A stretch of 64,000 bases of DNA from Halomonas jincaotanensis (GTDB lineage Bacteria; Pseudomonadota; Gammaproteobacteria; Pseudomonadales; Halomonadaceae), in contig NZ_JAHCLU010000021.1 in the NCBI RefSeq assembly GCF_018448785.1, forward strand, positions 1 to 64,000, written 5' to 3'. The notes beneath the pieces were generated by a model, which saw only the letters and a program-made list of their open reading frames with translations, did no database searches and was not told the origin of the DNA. Below are positions 43,005 to 52,977 of the stretch, one piece after another (the stretch's first letter is position 1; each line of letters starts with the position of its first letter). The position numbers were made by a program, and so were the translations under genes.

Positions 43005-43274
43005 ATGGCACTGACCGCTGAACAGAAAGCCGAAATCGTCAACGAATTTAGTCGTGGCGACAATGATACCGGTTCCCCTGAAGTCCAGGTGGCCTTGCTG
43101 AGCGCCAACATCAACGGCCTGCAGGATCACTTCAAGACCAACAAGCAGGACCACCACTCGCGTCGTGGCCTGATCCGCATGGTCAACCAGCGCCGCAAGC
43201 TGCTGGATTACCTGAAGCGCAAGGATCTCGAGCGCTACCAGGCCCTGATCCAGCGTCTCAGCCTGCGCCGCTAA
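43005..43274 (+). CDS. rpsO: 30S ribosomal protein S15
   Basis: The 89-residue protein has the family's standard length and the [31 protein letters not shown] motifs. It binds the central domain of 16S rRNA. GGAGA precedes the ATG. A strong terminator separates it from pnp, with which it is usually co-transcribed. Confidence 0.99.
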   Translation: MALTAEQKAEIVNEFSRGDNDTGSPEVQVALLSANINGLQDHFKTNKQDHHSRRGLIRMVNQRRKLLDYLKRKDLERYQALIQRLSLRR

Positions 43275-43342
43275 GCGGAAAAGGGGGTCACTTCTGCACC
43301 TGTGCTACGTGGCCCCGGCCTTTTCGGCAATGACGACGATGA

Positions 43343-43374
43343 AAACGGGTAGCCCTGCGGGGCTACCCGTTTCT
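43343..43374 (+). terminator. Terminator between rpsO and pnp
   Basis: AAACGGGTAGCCC, a TGCG loop and GGGCTACCCGTTT form a 13-bp stem with a T run. Confidence 0.85.
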
Positions 43375-43490
43375 CGTTCAGGGAGCGAAAGGTGGCGCCC
43401 CATCGATATGGTAGCCCTCCCGCGCATCACCCCCTAAAATGGTCGCCAAGCCGAAATGATCAAAACATCGAAAAGTTGAAGGAAGTCGCC

Positions 43491-45623
43491 GTGAATCTGG
43501 TCAAGAAAACGTTTGAGTACGGGCGTAGCACTGTCACCCTGGAAACAGGGCGCATCGCCCGCCAGGCCACAGGTGCCGTGATGGTCACCATGGACGATAC
43601 CGTGGTGCTGTGCACCGTGGTCGCGAAGAAGGAGGCGAATCCCGCTCAACCCTTCTTCCCGTTGGGGGTGTTTTACCAGGAGAAGACCTACGCGGTCGGC
43701 AAGATTCCCGGCGGCTTCTTCAAACGCGAAGGACGTCCCACCGAGAAGGAAACCCTTACCTCGCGGCTGATCGATCGTCCGATCCGCCCGCTGTTCCCGA
43801 AGGGGTTCATGAACGAGGTGCAGGTCGTGTGTACGGTGCTTTCCACCGACCGCAATCATGATCCGGATATCGCCGCGATGCTCGGCACCTCTGCCGCCCT
43901 TATGATATCCGGCGTGCCTTTCAATGGTCCCATTGCAGGGGCGCGCGTTGGCTTCAATGACGACAAGGGCTATTTCCTCAATCCCTCGGTAGACGAGCTG
44001 ATTGGCTCCGAACTGGACATGGTGGTCGCGGGTACCGAGAAGGCCGTGCTGATGGTCGAGTCGGAGGCCAAGGAACTGCTCGAGGATGAAATGCTGGGCG
44101 GGGTGCTCTTTGCCCATCAGGAGATGCAGGTCGCCATCTCGGCGATCAAGGAGCTGGCCGCCGAGGCTGGCAAGCCGAAGTGGGACTGGCAGCCTGCCGT
44201 CGAGAACACCGCTCTCAAGACGGCGGTAGCGGAAGCCTTCGAGGACAAGGTCGGTGACGCTTACCGCCTTACCGACAAGATGATTCGCCAGGACACCCTC
44301 TCGGCGCTCAAGGCCGAGGCTGTCGAGCAGCTGGCCGGTGGTGAAGGCCAGTTCGAGGCCGATGAGGTTAAGGGCGCTTTCGCGGGCCTCGAAAAGCGCA
44401 TCGTGCGCCACCGGGTGGTCAAGGGCGAGCCGCGTATCGATGGGCGCGATCTTAAGACCGTACGTCCGCTGAATATGGAAGTCGGCAGCCTGCCCAAGAC
44501 CCATGGCTCGGCGATCTTTACACGCGGCGAGACCCAGGCGATCGTGATCGCTACCCTGGGCACACTTCGTGATTCGCAGCTGATCGAGTCGCTGGAAGGC
44601 GAGCGCAAGGACCGCTTCATGCTGCACTATAATTTCCCGCCATATTGCGTTGGCGAGGCCGGTTTCATGGGGGGGCCCAAGCGTCGCGAGATTGGCCACG
44701 GCCGCTTGGCGCGCCGCGGTGTGCAGGCGATGCTTCCCGATGAAGCCGACTTCCCCTACACCATTCGCGTGGTGTCGGAGATCACCGAGTCCAATGGCTC
44801 GAGCTCAATGGCGTCGGTATGCGGCTCGTCACTGGCACTGATGGACGCCGGCGTGCCGATGAAGGCACCGGTGGCCGGCATCGCCATGGGGCTGGTCAAG
44901 GACGACGACGGTTTCGCCGTGCTCACCGACATCCTCGGCGACGAGGACCACCTCGGCGACATGGACTTCAAGGTGGCCGGTAGTGTCGAGGGTGTCACCG
45001 CACTGCAGATGGACATCAAGATCGAGGGCATCAACGAGGAGATCATGGAAGTCGCTCTCCAGCAGGCGAATGAGGCGCGCCTGCACATCCTCGATCAGAT
45101 GAACACGGTGATTGCCCAAAGCCGTGCCGAGGTTTCCGAGAACGCCCCGTCCATGGCCACCATCAAGATCGATCCGGAGAAGATCCGCGACGTCATCGGC
45201 AAGGGCGGCGCCACCATCCGCAAGATCTGCGAGGACACCGGCGCCTCGATCGATCTGGACGACAATGGCACCGTACGCATTTACGCCGAGGACAAGGCGG
45301 CCGCCAAGCGTGCCATCGACACCGTCCTGGCAATCACTGCCGAGGCGGAAATCGGCAAGCTCTATCGCGGCAAGGTGGTGCGCATCGCCGATTTCGGCGC
45401 CTTCGTCAACATCATGCCGGGTACCGATGGCCTGGTGCACATCTCCCAGATCGTCCCCGAGCGGGTCAACGATGTGCGCGATTTTCTCAATGAGGGCGAC
45501 GAAGTCGTGGTCAAGGTGCTCGACATCGACAACCGCAACCGCGTGAAGCTCACCATCAAGGAGATGACCCCGGAAGAGAAAGCCGCTTTCGAGGCCGACG
45601 AGGCAGCGGAGCCCCAGCTGTAA
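43491..45623 (+). CDS. pnp: Polynucleotide phosphorylase
   Basis: The 710-residue exoribonuclease has two RNase PH cores ([21 protein letters not shown]; the [17 protein letters not shown] active-site stretch), a KH domain ([21 protein letters not shown], about 560) and an S1 domain ([18 protein letters not shown], about 625). It degrades RNA with phosphate and joins the degradosome. The start is GTG at 43491 with AAGGAAG upstream. Confidence 0.98.
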   Translation: MNLVKKTFEYGRSTVTLETGRIARQATGAVMVTMDDTVVLCTVVAKKEANPAQPFFPLGVFYQEKTYAVGKIPGGFFKREGRPTEKETLTSRLIDRPIRPLFPKGFMNEVQVVCTVLSTDRNHDPDIAAMLGTSAALMISGVPFNGPIAGARVGFNDDKGYFLNPSVDELIGSELDMVVAGTEKAVLMVESEAKELLEDEMLGGVLFAHQEMQVAISAIKELAAEAGKPKWDWQPAVENTALKTAVAEAFEDKVGDAYRLTDKMIRQDTLSALKAEAVEQLAGGEGQFEADEVKGAFAGLEKRIVRHRVVKGEPRIDGRDLKTVRPLNMEVGSLPKTHGSAIFTRGETQAIVIATLGTLRDSQLIESLEGERKDRFMLHYNFPPYCVGEAGFMGGPKRREIGHGRLARRGVQAMLPDEADFPYTIRVVSEITESNGSSSMASVCGSSLALMDAGVPMKAPVAGIAMGLVKDDDGFAVLTDILGDEDHLGDMDFKVAGSVEGVTALQMDIKIEGINEEIMEVALQQANEARLHILDQMNTVIAQSRAEVSENAPSMATIKIDPEKIRDVIGKGGATIRKICEDTGASIDLDDNGTVRIYAEDKAAAKRAIDTVLAITAEAEIGKLYRGKVVRIADFGAFVNIMPGTDGLVHISQIVPERVNDVRDFLNEGDEVVVKVLDIDNRNRVKLTIKEMTPEEKAAFEADEAAEPQL

Positions 45624-45656
45624 GATGTAAGAAGGCAACGCTTCACGGCAAGAAAA

Positions 45657-45691
45657 ACACCGCCCCCGCAGCCAAGCTGCGGGGGCGGTGT
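45657..45691. terminator. Strong bidirectional terminator between pnp and the thiolase gene
   Basis: ACACCGCCCCCGCAGC, a CAA loop and GCTGCGGGGGCGGTGT form a perfect 16-bp stem between the convergent genes, with an A run before it on the plus strand. Confidence 0.85.
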
Positions 45692-45734
45692 CGTTTCAGG
45701 CGGTACGGCTAGCGTGCGATCAAGGTCGGGTTAC

Positions 45735-46910
45735 TTAGCGCTCGATGGCGAGCGCAACACCCTGGCCACCACCGATACACAGTGTCGCCAGGCCCTTCTT
45801 GGCATCCCGAGCGATCATCTCATGCAGCAGGGTGACGAAGATACGACAGCCTGAGGCCCCGATGGGGTGGCCAAGTGCGATGGCGCCGCCGTTGACGTTG
45901 ATCTTGGAGGTGTCCCAGCCGAGCTCCTTGTTGACGGAAATCGCCTGGGCGGCGAAGGCCTCGTTGGCCTCGATCAGGTCCAGGTCGTCCAGGCTCCAGC
46001 CAGCCTTCTTGAGGCACAGGCGAGTGGCCGGCGCCGGGCCGATACCCATGATGGCGGGGTCGACGCCGGCGTTGCTGTAGGCGGCAATACGCGCCAGCGG
46101 CTCGAGTCCCAGGGCCTTGGCTTTCTCGGCCGAGCAGACCATCACCACGGCGGCGCCGTCGTTGAGGGCAGAGGCATTGCCGGCGGTCACGCTGCCGTCC
46201 TTCTTGAAGGCCGGACGCATGCCGGAAAGCTTCTCGGCCGTCACTTCACGCGGGTTCTCGTCGGTGTCGAAGACCACCGGGTCACCCTTGCGCTGGGGAA
46301 TCTCCACCGGCACGATCTGGCCCTTGAACTTGCCTTCCTTGATGGCCGAGGCAGCTTTCTGCTGCGACGCGGCGGCGAACTCGTCCATCTCCTCGCGGCT
46401 GATACCATATTTCTCGCCCAGGTTCTCGGCGGTGATGCCCATGTGGTAATGATTGAAGGCGTCCCACAGGCCGTCATGGACCATGGTGTCGATGGCCTTC
46501 CAGTCACCCATGCGCTGGCCATAGCGCGAATTGGGCAGCACATGGGGAGAGGCGGACATGTTTTCCTGGCCGCCGGCCAGGATGATCTCGGCATCTCCGC
46601 AGCGAATGGCCTGGGTCGCTAGATGGATTGCCTTGAGGCCCGACCCGCAGACCTTGTTGATGGTCATGGCGGGAACGGTGTCCGGCAGCCCACCCTTGAT
46701 GGCGGCCTGGCGAGCCGGGTTCTGGCCGACGCCGGCGGTCAGGACCTGACCGAGCAGCACCTCATCGATCTGATCTCCCGACACGCCTGTGCCGGACAGG
46801 ATATCCTTGATGACATGAGCACCCAGGTCACTGGCGGGAATGCCGGTGAGAGAACCACCGAAGGCACCGACGGCGGTGCGGCGTGCGGCAACGATCACCA
46901 CTTCTTGCAT
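45735..46910 (-). CDS. phaA: Acetyl-CoA acetyltransferase (thiolase)
   Basis: The 391-residue thiolase has the nucleophilic cysteine in [11 protein letters not shown] (about 88), NEAFAAQ (about 315), the GHPIGASG histidine (about 348) and the second cysteine in CIGGGQG (about 378). It condenses two acetyl-CoA molecules or does the reverse. In Halomonas this could supply polyhydroxybutyrate synthesis, but no reductase or synthase is nearby, so atoB-like use is equally possible. ATG 46910 has AGGAG 9 bases upstream. Confidence 0.9.
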   Translation of the reverse strand: MQEVVIVAARRTAVGAFGGSLTGIPASDLGAHVIKDILSGTGVSGDQIDEVLLGQVLTAGVGQNPARQAAIKGGLPDTVPAMTINKVCGSGLKAIHLATQAIRCGDAEIILAGGQENMSASPHVLPNSRYGQRMGDWKAIDTMVHDGLWDAFNHYHMGITAENLGEKYGISREEMDEFAAASQQKAASAIKEGKFKGQIVPVEIPQRKGDPVVFDTDENPREVTAEKLSGMRPAFKKDGSVTAGNASALNDGAAVVMVCSAEKAKALGLEPLARIAAYSNAGVDPAIMGIGPAPATRLCLKKAGWSLDDLDLIEANEAFAAQAISVNKELGWDTSKINVNGGAIALGHPIGASGCRIFVTLLHEMIARDAKKGLATLCIGGGQGVALAIER

Positions 46911-47058
46911 GGGAAAATCTCCTGAACGTGGATAACGGGCTTGCGTCACCCAAGCATAGGGGACCCCGGCTCGCCGCGGCAATGCCCAAGAGGGTTAATA
47001 CGCGCAAAGAACGAGATTTTCTCGCCGCTTCGCCGTCTGCCTTGAAGGTAAATGGTGC

Positions 47059-47907
47059 TCAGCGAGGCAATAACAGGGGCTGGTTATCGATCAGGCGCGT
47101 CGTGCCAAGCCGGACGGCGGCGAGCAGGATGGCGTCGCGAGTGGTCGCCGTCACTGGCCCCAGGTCCTCGGCGCGCAGTTCCAGGTAATCGGGCACGAAG
47201 CCGGCCTCCCCGAGGCGCGCCAGCCCCCCCGCAAGTGTCGTATCGACACCAGCGCCTTCCTCCAGGTGCTGGCGTAGCTCACGCAGAATCGAATAGAACC
47301 GCGGGGCGATAGCTCGCTGATGTGTGTCGAGATAGGCGTTGCGTGAGGAGAGTGCCAGGCCGTCCTCGTCGCGTACGATGGGCACCCCCTGGATCTCGAT
47401 CGGGAAGTGCAGGTCGTCGACCAGGCGTTGGATGACCGCCAGTTGCTGATAGTCCTTTTGGCCGAAGCAGGCCACGTCGGGCTGCACCAGATTGAAGAGC
47501 ATGGCGACAATGGTGGCGACGCCATCGAAATGCCCCGGCCGCGAGCCGCCACAGAGCCCTTCGCTGACCTCAGGGACACGGACGCGCGTCTGACTTTCGA
47601 GAGGGCGAGGATAGACGATGTCAACCGCGGGGGCGAAGAGCAGGTCGCAGCCCGCGGCCTCAAGTTGGGCCTGGTCATCGGACAGGGTACGCGGATAGGC
47701 CGCCAGGTCCTCACCAGCCCCGAACTGCATCGGGTTGACGAAGATGGTCGCCACCACCACATCGCAGCGCTCGCGGGCGGCCGCGACCAGTGCCAGATGA
47801 CCCGCGTGGAGGTTGCCCATGGTGGGTACCAGTCCGATGCGTTGGCCACGCCGGCGATGGTGATTTAGTGTCGTGCGTAGATCGGGGATCTCTCGCAGGG
47901 TATGCAT
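47059..47907 (-). CDS. panC: Pantothenate synthetase
   Basis: The 282-residue enzyme links pantoate and beta-alanine with ATP. It has the HIGH-like motif in PTMGNLHAGHLALV (about 28-41), FGQKDYQQLAVIQRLVDDL at about 150 and VRDEDGLALSSRNAYL at about 180. It follows panB after 28 bases in a minus-strand operon. Confidence 0.97.
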   Translation of the reverse strand: MHTLREIPDLRTTLNHHRRRGQRIGLVPTMGNLHAGHLALVAAARERCDVVVATIFVNPMQFGAGEDLAAYPRTLSDDQAQLEAAGCDLLFAPAVDIVYPRPLESQTRVRVPEVSEGLCGGSRPGHFDGVATIVAMLFNLVQPDVACFGQKDYQQLAVIQRLVDDLHFPIEIQGVPIVRDEDGLALSSRNAYLDTHQRAIAPRFYSILRELRQHLEEGAGVDTTLAGGLARLGEAGFVPDYLELRAEDLGPVTATTRDAILLAAVRLGTTRLIDNQPLLLPR

Positions 47908-47935
47908 CCTGGCGGATCTCCTGGGAATCCGGTGG

Positions 47936-48727
47936 TCAGAAACTGTGCTCTTCGGCGGGGAAGCGGCGTGCCTTGACGTCTTCATGGTAGTGGCGAAACG
48001 CTCCCTGGATATCGGCGGCCTCGGTCATGAAGTTCTTGACGAAGCGTGGCATGCGGCCGTGGGTCACGCCCAGCACGTCGTGCATGACGAGAATCTGGCC
48101 GTCGGTACCGCTGCCTGCGCCGATGCCGATCACCGGCACGTCCAGCGCCTCGGTCACGGCGCGTCCCAGGCTTGCCGGCACGCACTCAAGGAGAATCACC
48201 GAGGCGCCGGCTTCCACCAAGGTACGAGCATCCTCGAGAATCTGGGTTGCTCGGTCTGGCTCGCGTCCCTGCACCTTGTACCCCCCCAGCTGATAGACCG
48301 ACTGGGGCGTCAGGCCCAGGTGGGCGCAGACCGGTACGCCACGCCGGGTCAGTTCGCGGATGCCCTCGGCCATCCAGGCCTCACCCTCGACCTTGACCAA
48401 CTCGGCGCCAGCACGCATCAATGCACCGGCATCCTCGAGCAGACGCTCGAGACTGGCATTGCTCATGAATGGTAAGTCGACCATCAACAGGCTGGCGGTC
48501 TTGCCGCGGACGACGCATCGCGTGTGGTAGCAAATGTCGTCGACGGTCACCGGGAGCGTGCTGGCGTGTCCCTGCAGGACCATGCCCAGGGAATCGCCTA
48601 CCAGCAGGACTTCGATGCCCGCCTCGCCGGCAACGCGGGCGAATGAGGCATCGTAGGCCGTCAGGCAGCTAAAGGGCTCTCCGGCGTGCTTCAAGCTTTT
48701 TAGCGTGCTCAGGGAGACGGTTTTCAT
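47936..48727 (-). CDS. panB: 3-methyl-2-oxobutanoate hydroxymethyltransferase
   Basis: The 263-residue barrel enzyme makes ketopantoate, the first step to pantothenate. Motifs are LTAYDASFARVAGEAGIEVLLVGDSLGMV, the metal and substrate residues around VDLPFMS, and VIGIGAGSGTDGQILV. ATG 48727 is the conserved start. The 110 bases before it, up to folK, may hold an internal promoter. Confidence 0.97.
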   Translation of the reverse strand: MKTVSLSTLKSLKHAGEPFSCLTAYDASFARVAGEAGIEVLLVGDSLGMVLQGHASTLPVTVDDICYHTRCVVRGKTASLLMVDLPFMSNASLERLLEDAGALMRAGAELVKVEGEAWMAEGIRELTRRGVPVCAHLGLTPQSVYQLGGYKVQGREPDRATQILEDARTLVEAGASVILLECVPASLGRAVTEALDVPVIGIGAGSGTDGQILVMHDVLGVTHGRMPRFVKNFMTEAADIQGAFRHYHEDVKARRFPAEEHSF

Positions 48728-48837
48728 GGCGTGCTCTCGTCGTTGTCGGCGGTCGGTGTCGATTGCCGCCCGAGTGGTGCCCATGATTGTTACCCAAACC
48801 GCCCCGAAGAGTCGATAGGTAACACGTTCTACACTTT

Positions 48838-49332
48838 TCAGGCGCCAGGTAACATCGGCGATACGTCGTGATCCCCAAGCGCGGCGGCCAGCCGAGACAC
48901 CGAACGGCCGTCGGGAAGCCGCAGCTCTGGGGCGACCTCCGCCAGCGGCAGCAGCACGAAGGCTCGGTGAGCAAGCTCGGGGTGGGGCAGGGTCAGACGA
49001 GGCCATGCCAGACGATAGTCAGCGAATAGTAGCAGGTCGAGATCGAGGGTGCGGGGACCCCAGTGGCGCTGGCGTACGCGGCCATGACGCTGTTCCAGGG
49101 CCTGAAGTTGGTCGAGCAGCGCCAAGGGCGACAGACGCGTGGCAACCGTGGCCACGGCGTTGACGAAGTCGGGCTGATCGGCGGGACCGATCGGTCGACT
49201 CACATAACAGGTCGAGGCAGCGAGTCGGCGCGTCAAGGGCAGGTGTTCGAGTTCCTCGAGGGCACGTTTGACATGCCCGCCGGGATCGTCGAGGTTGCTG
49301 CCCAGGCCGATCCAGGCACGCTGATCCATCAT
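48838..49332 (-). CDS. folK: 2-amino-4-hydroxy-6-hydroxymethyldihydropteridine pyrophosphokinase
   Basis: The 164-residue kinase of folate synthesis has WIGLGSNLDDPGGHV at the N-terminus and the diagnostic WGPRTLDLDLLLF motif at about 92-104. The ATG overlaps the pcnB stop by 3 bases (ATGA). The order pcnB-folK-panB-panC matches Pseudomonas and E. coli. Confidence 0.96.
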   Translation of the reverse strand: MMDQRAWIGLGSNLDDPGGHVKRALEELEHLPLTRRLAASTCYVSRPIGPADQPDFVNAVATVATRLSPLALLDQLQALEQRHGRVRQRHWGPRTLDLDLLLFADYRLAWPRLTLPHPELAHRAFVLLPLAEVAPELRLPDGRSVSRLAAALGDHDVSPMLPGA

Positions 49333-50726
49333 GTTTCGCTCGAGGGGCTCCGCGGTTTACGACGGCGACGGCGGCGCTTGCGGGACGCGCCGCTGCCTGC
49401 CGGATCGGCACCGACCTTGCCCAGCAGGCGGCGTTGCTCGTGCTCATCGGCTTCCTGGAAGGCGGTCCACCAGTCGCCAAGACCCGGTGCGAGTTCACCC
49501 GCGGCTTCGCGAAGCAACAGCAGATCATAGGCGGCGCGGAAACGAGGATGCTCGCGAGTCTGGAAGACGCGGCGCCCTCGGCGCAATGGCAGGCGATGCT
49601 GTAGGTCCCAGATATCGCGCATCGGCATGCTGAAACGCTTGGGAATCGAGATATGCTGCAACTGGCGCGAGATGACCTGCTGGGAGGCTGCCTGCAAGGC
49701 CGGAACCGGCGGCATGCCATCGCCCTCCAGGATGGCCTGGCGCTGTTGCACCGGTCCCCAGAGCAGGGCGGCGAACAGGAATGCCGGGGTCACCGGACGC
49801 TCTTCGCGTATGCGTCGATCGGTGCTTTCCAGCGCCAGCTCGACCAACCTCTCGGTCCAGGGCAGCTCGTTCATGGCCTCGTCGGCTTCGGGGAACAGCA
49901 TTGCGAACAGGCCGAAGTCACACAGCAAGTGGAACGAGGCGACCCCATGGCCAGTCATGAACAGTTTCAGGATCTCATCAAACAGTCGCGCTGGCGGAAT
50001 CTGCAGCAACAGCGGCGCCTGTTCGAGAATGGGGGCTTCTGTCGCCACGTCGAGATCGAAGTCGAGCTTGGCCGCGAAGCGAACCGCCCGCAGCATGCGC
50101 ACGGGGTCCTCGCGATAGCGGGTGGCCGGGTCACCGATAAGGCGCAAGGTGCGAGCCTCGATGTCTTCTATTCCCTCGGCAAAGTCGTGGATCGAGTAAT
50201 CGGCAATGTTGTAGTAGAGAGCATTGATGGTGAAGTCCCGCCGCAACGCGTCTTCCTCGAGATTGCCCCAGACATTGTCGCGCAGCAGCAGGCCAGCATC
50301 GGACTGCTGGGCGATGTGATCGGAATGGTCATCGCCCGGTTTGCCACGAAAGGTGGTGACCTCGATGACTTCACGGCCGAAGCGCACGTGCACGATGCGA
50401 AAGCGTCGTCCAATGATCCGTGAATTGCGAAACAACTCGCGGATCTGTTCCGGCGTGGCGTCGGTGGCCACGTCGAAATCCTTGGGCATGCGTCCGAGCA
50501 GAGAGTCGCGGATGCAGCCGCCGACCAGAAACGCCTGGTGACCGGCGTTGTGCAGGCGATAGAGCACCTTGAGCGCGGCGTCACTAAAATGCTGTCGCGA
50601 TACCGGATGATCTTCGCGAGAAATGAGGCGCGGCCCCGAGCTGACGACGGGAACAGCCTGTGGGTCGAACAGAGACTTCAGGCGTTCGCCTGGACCCTGC
50701 AGAAAGCGGGTAAATCCTTTGAACAT
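49329..50726 (-). CDS. pcnB: Poly(A) polymerase I
   Basis: The 465-residue protein has the nucleotidyltransferase motif LVGGCIRDSLLGRMPKDFDVATDA (about 67-90), RRFRIVHVRFG, DALRRDFTINALYYN and the RYREDPVRMLRAVRFAAKL RNA-binding segment. A very basic tail (KRRRRRRKPR) is typical. It adds poly(A) tails that promote RNA decay, together with PNPase encoded earlier in this window. Upstream lies the CrcZ-like RNA and a candidate promoter at 50764-50791. Confidence 0.96.
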   Translation of the reverse strand: MFKGFTRFLQGPGERLKSLFDPQAVPVVSSGPRLISREDHPVSRQHFSDAALKVLYRLHNAGHQAFLVGGCIRDSLLGRMPKDFDVATDATPEQIRELFRNSRIIGRRFRIVHVRFGREVIEVTTFRGKPGDDHSDHIAQQSDAGLLLRDNVWGNLEEDALRRDFTINALYYNIADYSIHDFAEGIEDIEARTLRLIGDPATRYREDPVRMLRAVRFAAKLDFDLDVATEAPILEQAPLLLQIPPARLFDEILKLFMTGHGVASFHLLCDFGLFAMLFPEADEAMNELPWTERLVELALESTDRRIREERPVTPAFLFAALLWGPVQQRQAILEGDGMPPVPALQAASQQVISRQLQHISIPKRFSMPMRDIWDLQHRLPLRRGRRVFQTREHPRFRAAYDLLLLREAAGELAPGLGDWWTAFQEADEHEQRRLLGKVGADPAGSGASRKRRRRRRKPRSPSSET

Positions 50727-50763
50727 GCGGCGATATCGACTCGCGGGTCACGGAAAAGCGTTG

Positions 50764-50791
50764 AGTGTAGCCGACCCCCGACACCTTGCAA
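50764..50791 (-). promoter_or_regulatory. Candidate sigma-70 promoter of pcnB
   Basis: On the minus strand TTGCAA (50791-50786) and TACACT (50769-50764) are separated by 16 bases, 38 bases before the pcnB ATG. A 10-bp hairpin (CCCCGACACC at 50776-50785 with GGTGTCGGGG at 50808-50817) overlaps the spacer. Confidence 0.45.
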
Positions 50792-50834
50792 AGCGTCGTA
50801 CGGGTGGGGTGTCGGGGTAGAGAGGGCAAAACAC

Positions 50835-51349
50835 AGAAAGGGGGAGACCCTACGGCCTCCCCCTAAGCAAGTCTGCAGCATCCTTACCGCTGATTCTTCT
50901 TCGTGATGGCGCATCGCCTTGAATACGTACCGCAGTCACCAAGGGCCTTGTAGGCAAGCAAATTGTTATCCTTGTTGATGCTCCCGAGGGCGACCGCCTC
51001 GTATTCAAAACAATAATCCAACCACGACGGCATACAGGTCATGCCTTTCCCCGGGTTATTGGTGTTGTTGCCGGGAATGCACGTTGACGGCGATTGTTTT
51101 TCTTGATGGCCGTGGAAAGTGCGTCGCGTCCTGATGGCTCCGGCGCTTCGGGATGTTGTTTTGATTGGACCCAAAGAGGGCGAAACGGTCGTTGTTGTTG
51201 TTGCACCCCGGTGGTGGGGTCGACCGGCCTTCGCCTCCGCAGCATCACTGTCCGATGTCATTCTTGTTGTTGTTTCTGAGTCGGACCTCGTCCACAGCTG
51301 CCTGGTTGTTGTTGTCGTCAGGCGGGGACAAGTGGATTTGTTTTTCTTG
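50835..51349 (-). ncRNA. crcZ: Probable CrcZ-type Hfq/Crc-titrating small RNA
   Basis: The interval between cbrB and pcnB reads as a non-coding transcript of about 515 bases on the minus strand. It contains at least six runs fitting the catabolite-activity motif AAnAAnAA: at 51338-51348, 51306-51314, 51261-51275, 51192-51203, 51094-51104 and 50894-50901. It starts about 12 bases after a sigma-54 promoter and ends near the hairpin at 50839-50864. In Pseudomonas CrcZ lies at the same place, is driven by CbrB and sigma-54, and sequesters Hfq/Crc through such CA motifs. A 216-codon open frame across it is Thr-rich only because of the repeats and has no credible start. Exact ends are estimated. 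Confidence 0.8.
50839..50864 (-). terminator. Probable terminator of the CrcZ-like RNA
   Basis: On the minus strand AGGGGGAG, a 10-base loop and CTCCCCCT are followed by TTTCTGTGTTTT. The stem is strong, the T run interrupted. Confidence 0.65.
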
Positions 51350-51360
51350 ACTAGTAAGTA

Positions 51361-51376
51361 GCAGGGGGTGTGCCAG
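51361..51376 (-). promoter_or_regulatory. Sigma-54 promoter of the CrcZ-like RNA
   Basis: The minus strand reads CTGGCACACCCCCTGC, with GG and GC dinucleotides exactly 10 bases apart, matching the -24/-12 consensus TGGCAC-N5-TTGC closely. The predicted start is near 51349. Its neighbour cbrB encodes a sigma-54-dependent activator. Confidence 0.8.
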
Positions 51377-51449
51377 ATGATCGTTAAGTCTTGTAAATCA
51401 TGTTGTTGAGGTTTTCTGCCGGTAGGCTGTCCTTCACCGACACGCTGTG

Positions 51450-51500
51450 TGTTACCCCCGTGGGGCCAGAAGGGGGCGGCTGGTGGGTGAGAAGGTAACA
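51450..51500 (-). promoter_or_regulatory. Candidate CbrB upstream activating sites
   Basis: An inverted pair, TGTTACC (minus strand 51500-51494) and GGTAACA (51456-51450), lies about 100-150 bases before the predicted start, a normal distance for a sigma-54 activator. TGTTAC/GTAACA half-sites have been proposed for CbrB in Pseudomonas, but with a shorter spacer than the 39 bases here. Confidence 0.4.
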
Positions 51501-51588
51501 ATTGGTGCAAATTCGCTCTACGCCTCGTGGCCAACTTATCAGAATGACGGCCGCTGGCCTTGACCCTTGGTCGAAGCCGATGATCGGC

Positions 51589-52954
<1,366 letters not shown>

Positions 52955-52977
<23 letters not shown>

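Noticed and set aside
51190..51320. GTTGTTGTT runs considered as a microsatellite
   Set aside because: The runs are separated by unique sequence and fit the CA-motif pattern of an Hfq-binding RNA rather than simple slippage.
50884..51534. A 216-codon open frame on the minus strand between cbrB and pcnB
   Set aside because: It is Thr/Asn-rich only because it reads A-rich RNA motifs, it starts upstream of the sigma-54 promoter, and it has no convincing ribosome site or domain. The non-coding RNA explains the sequence better.
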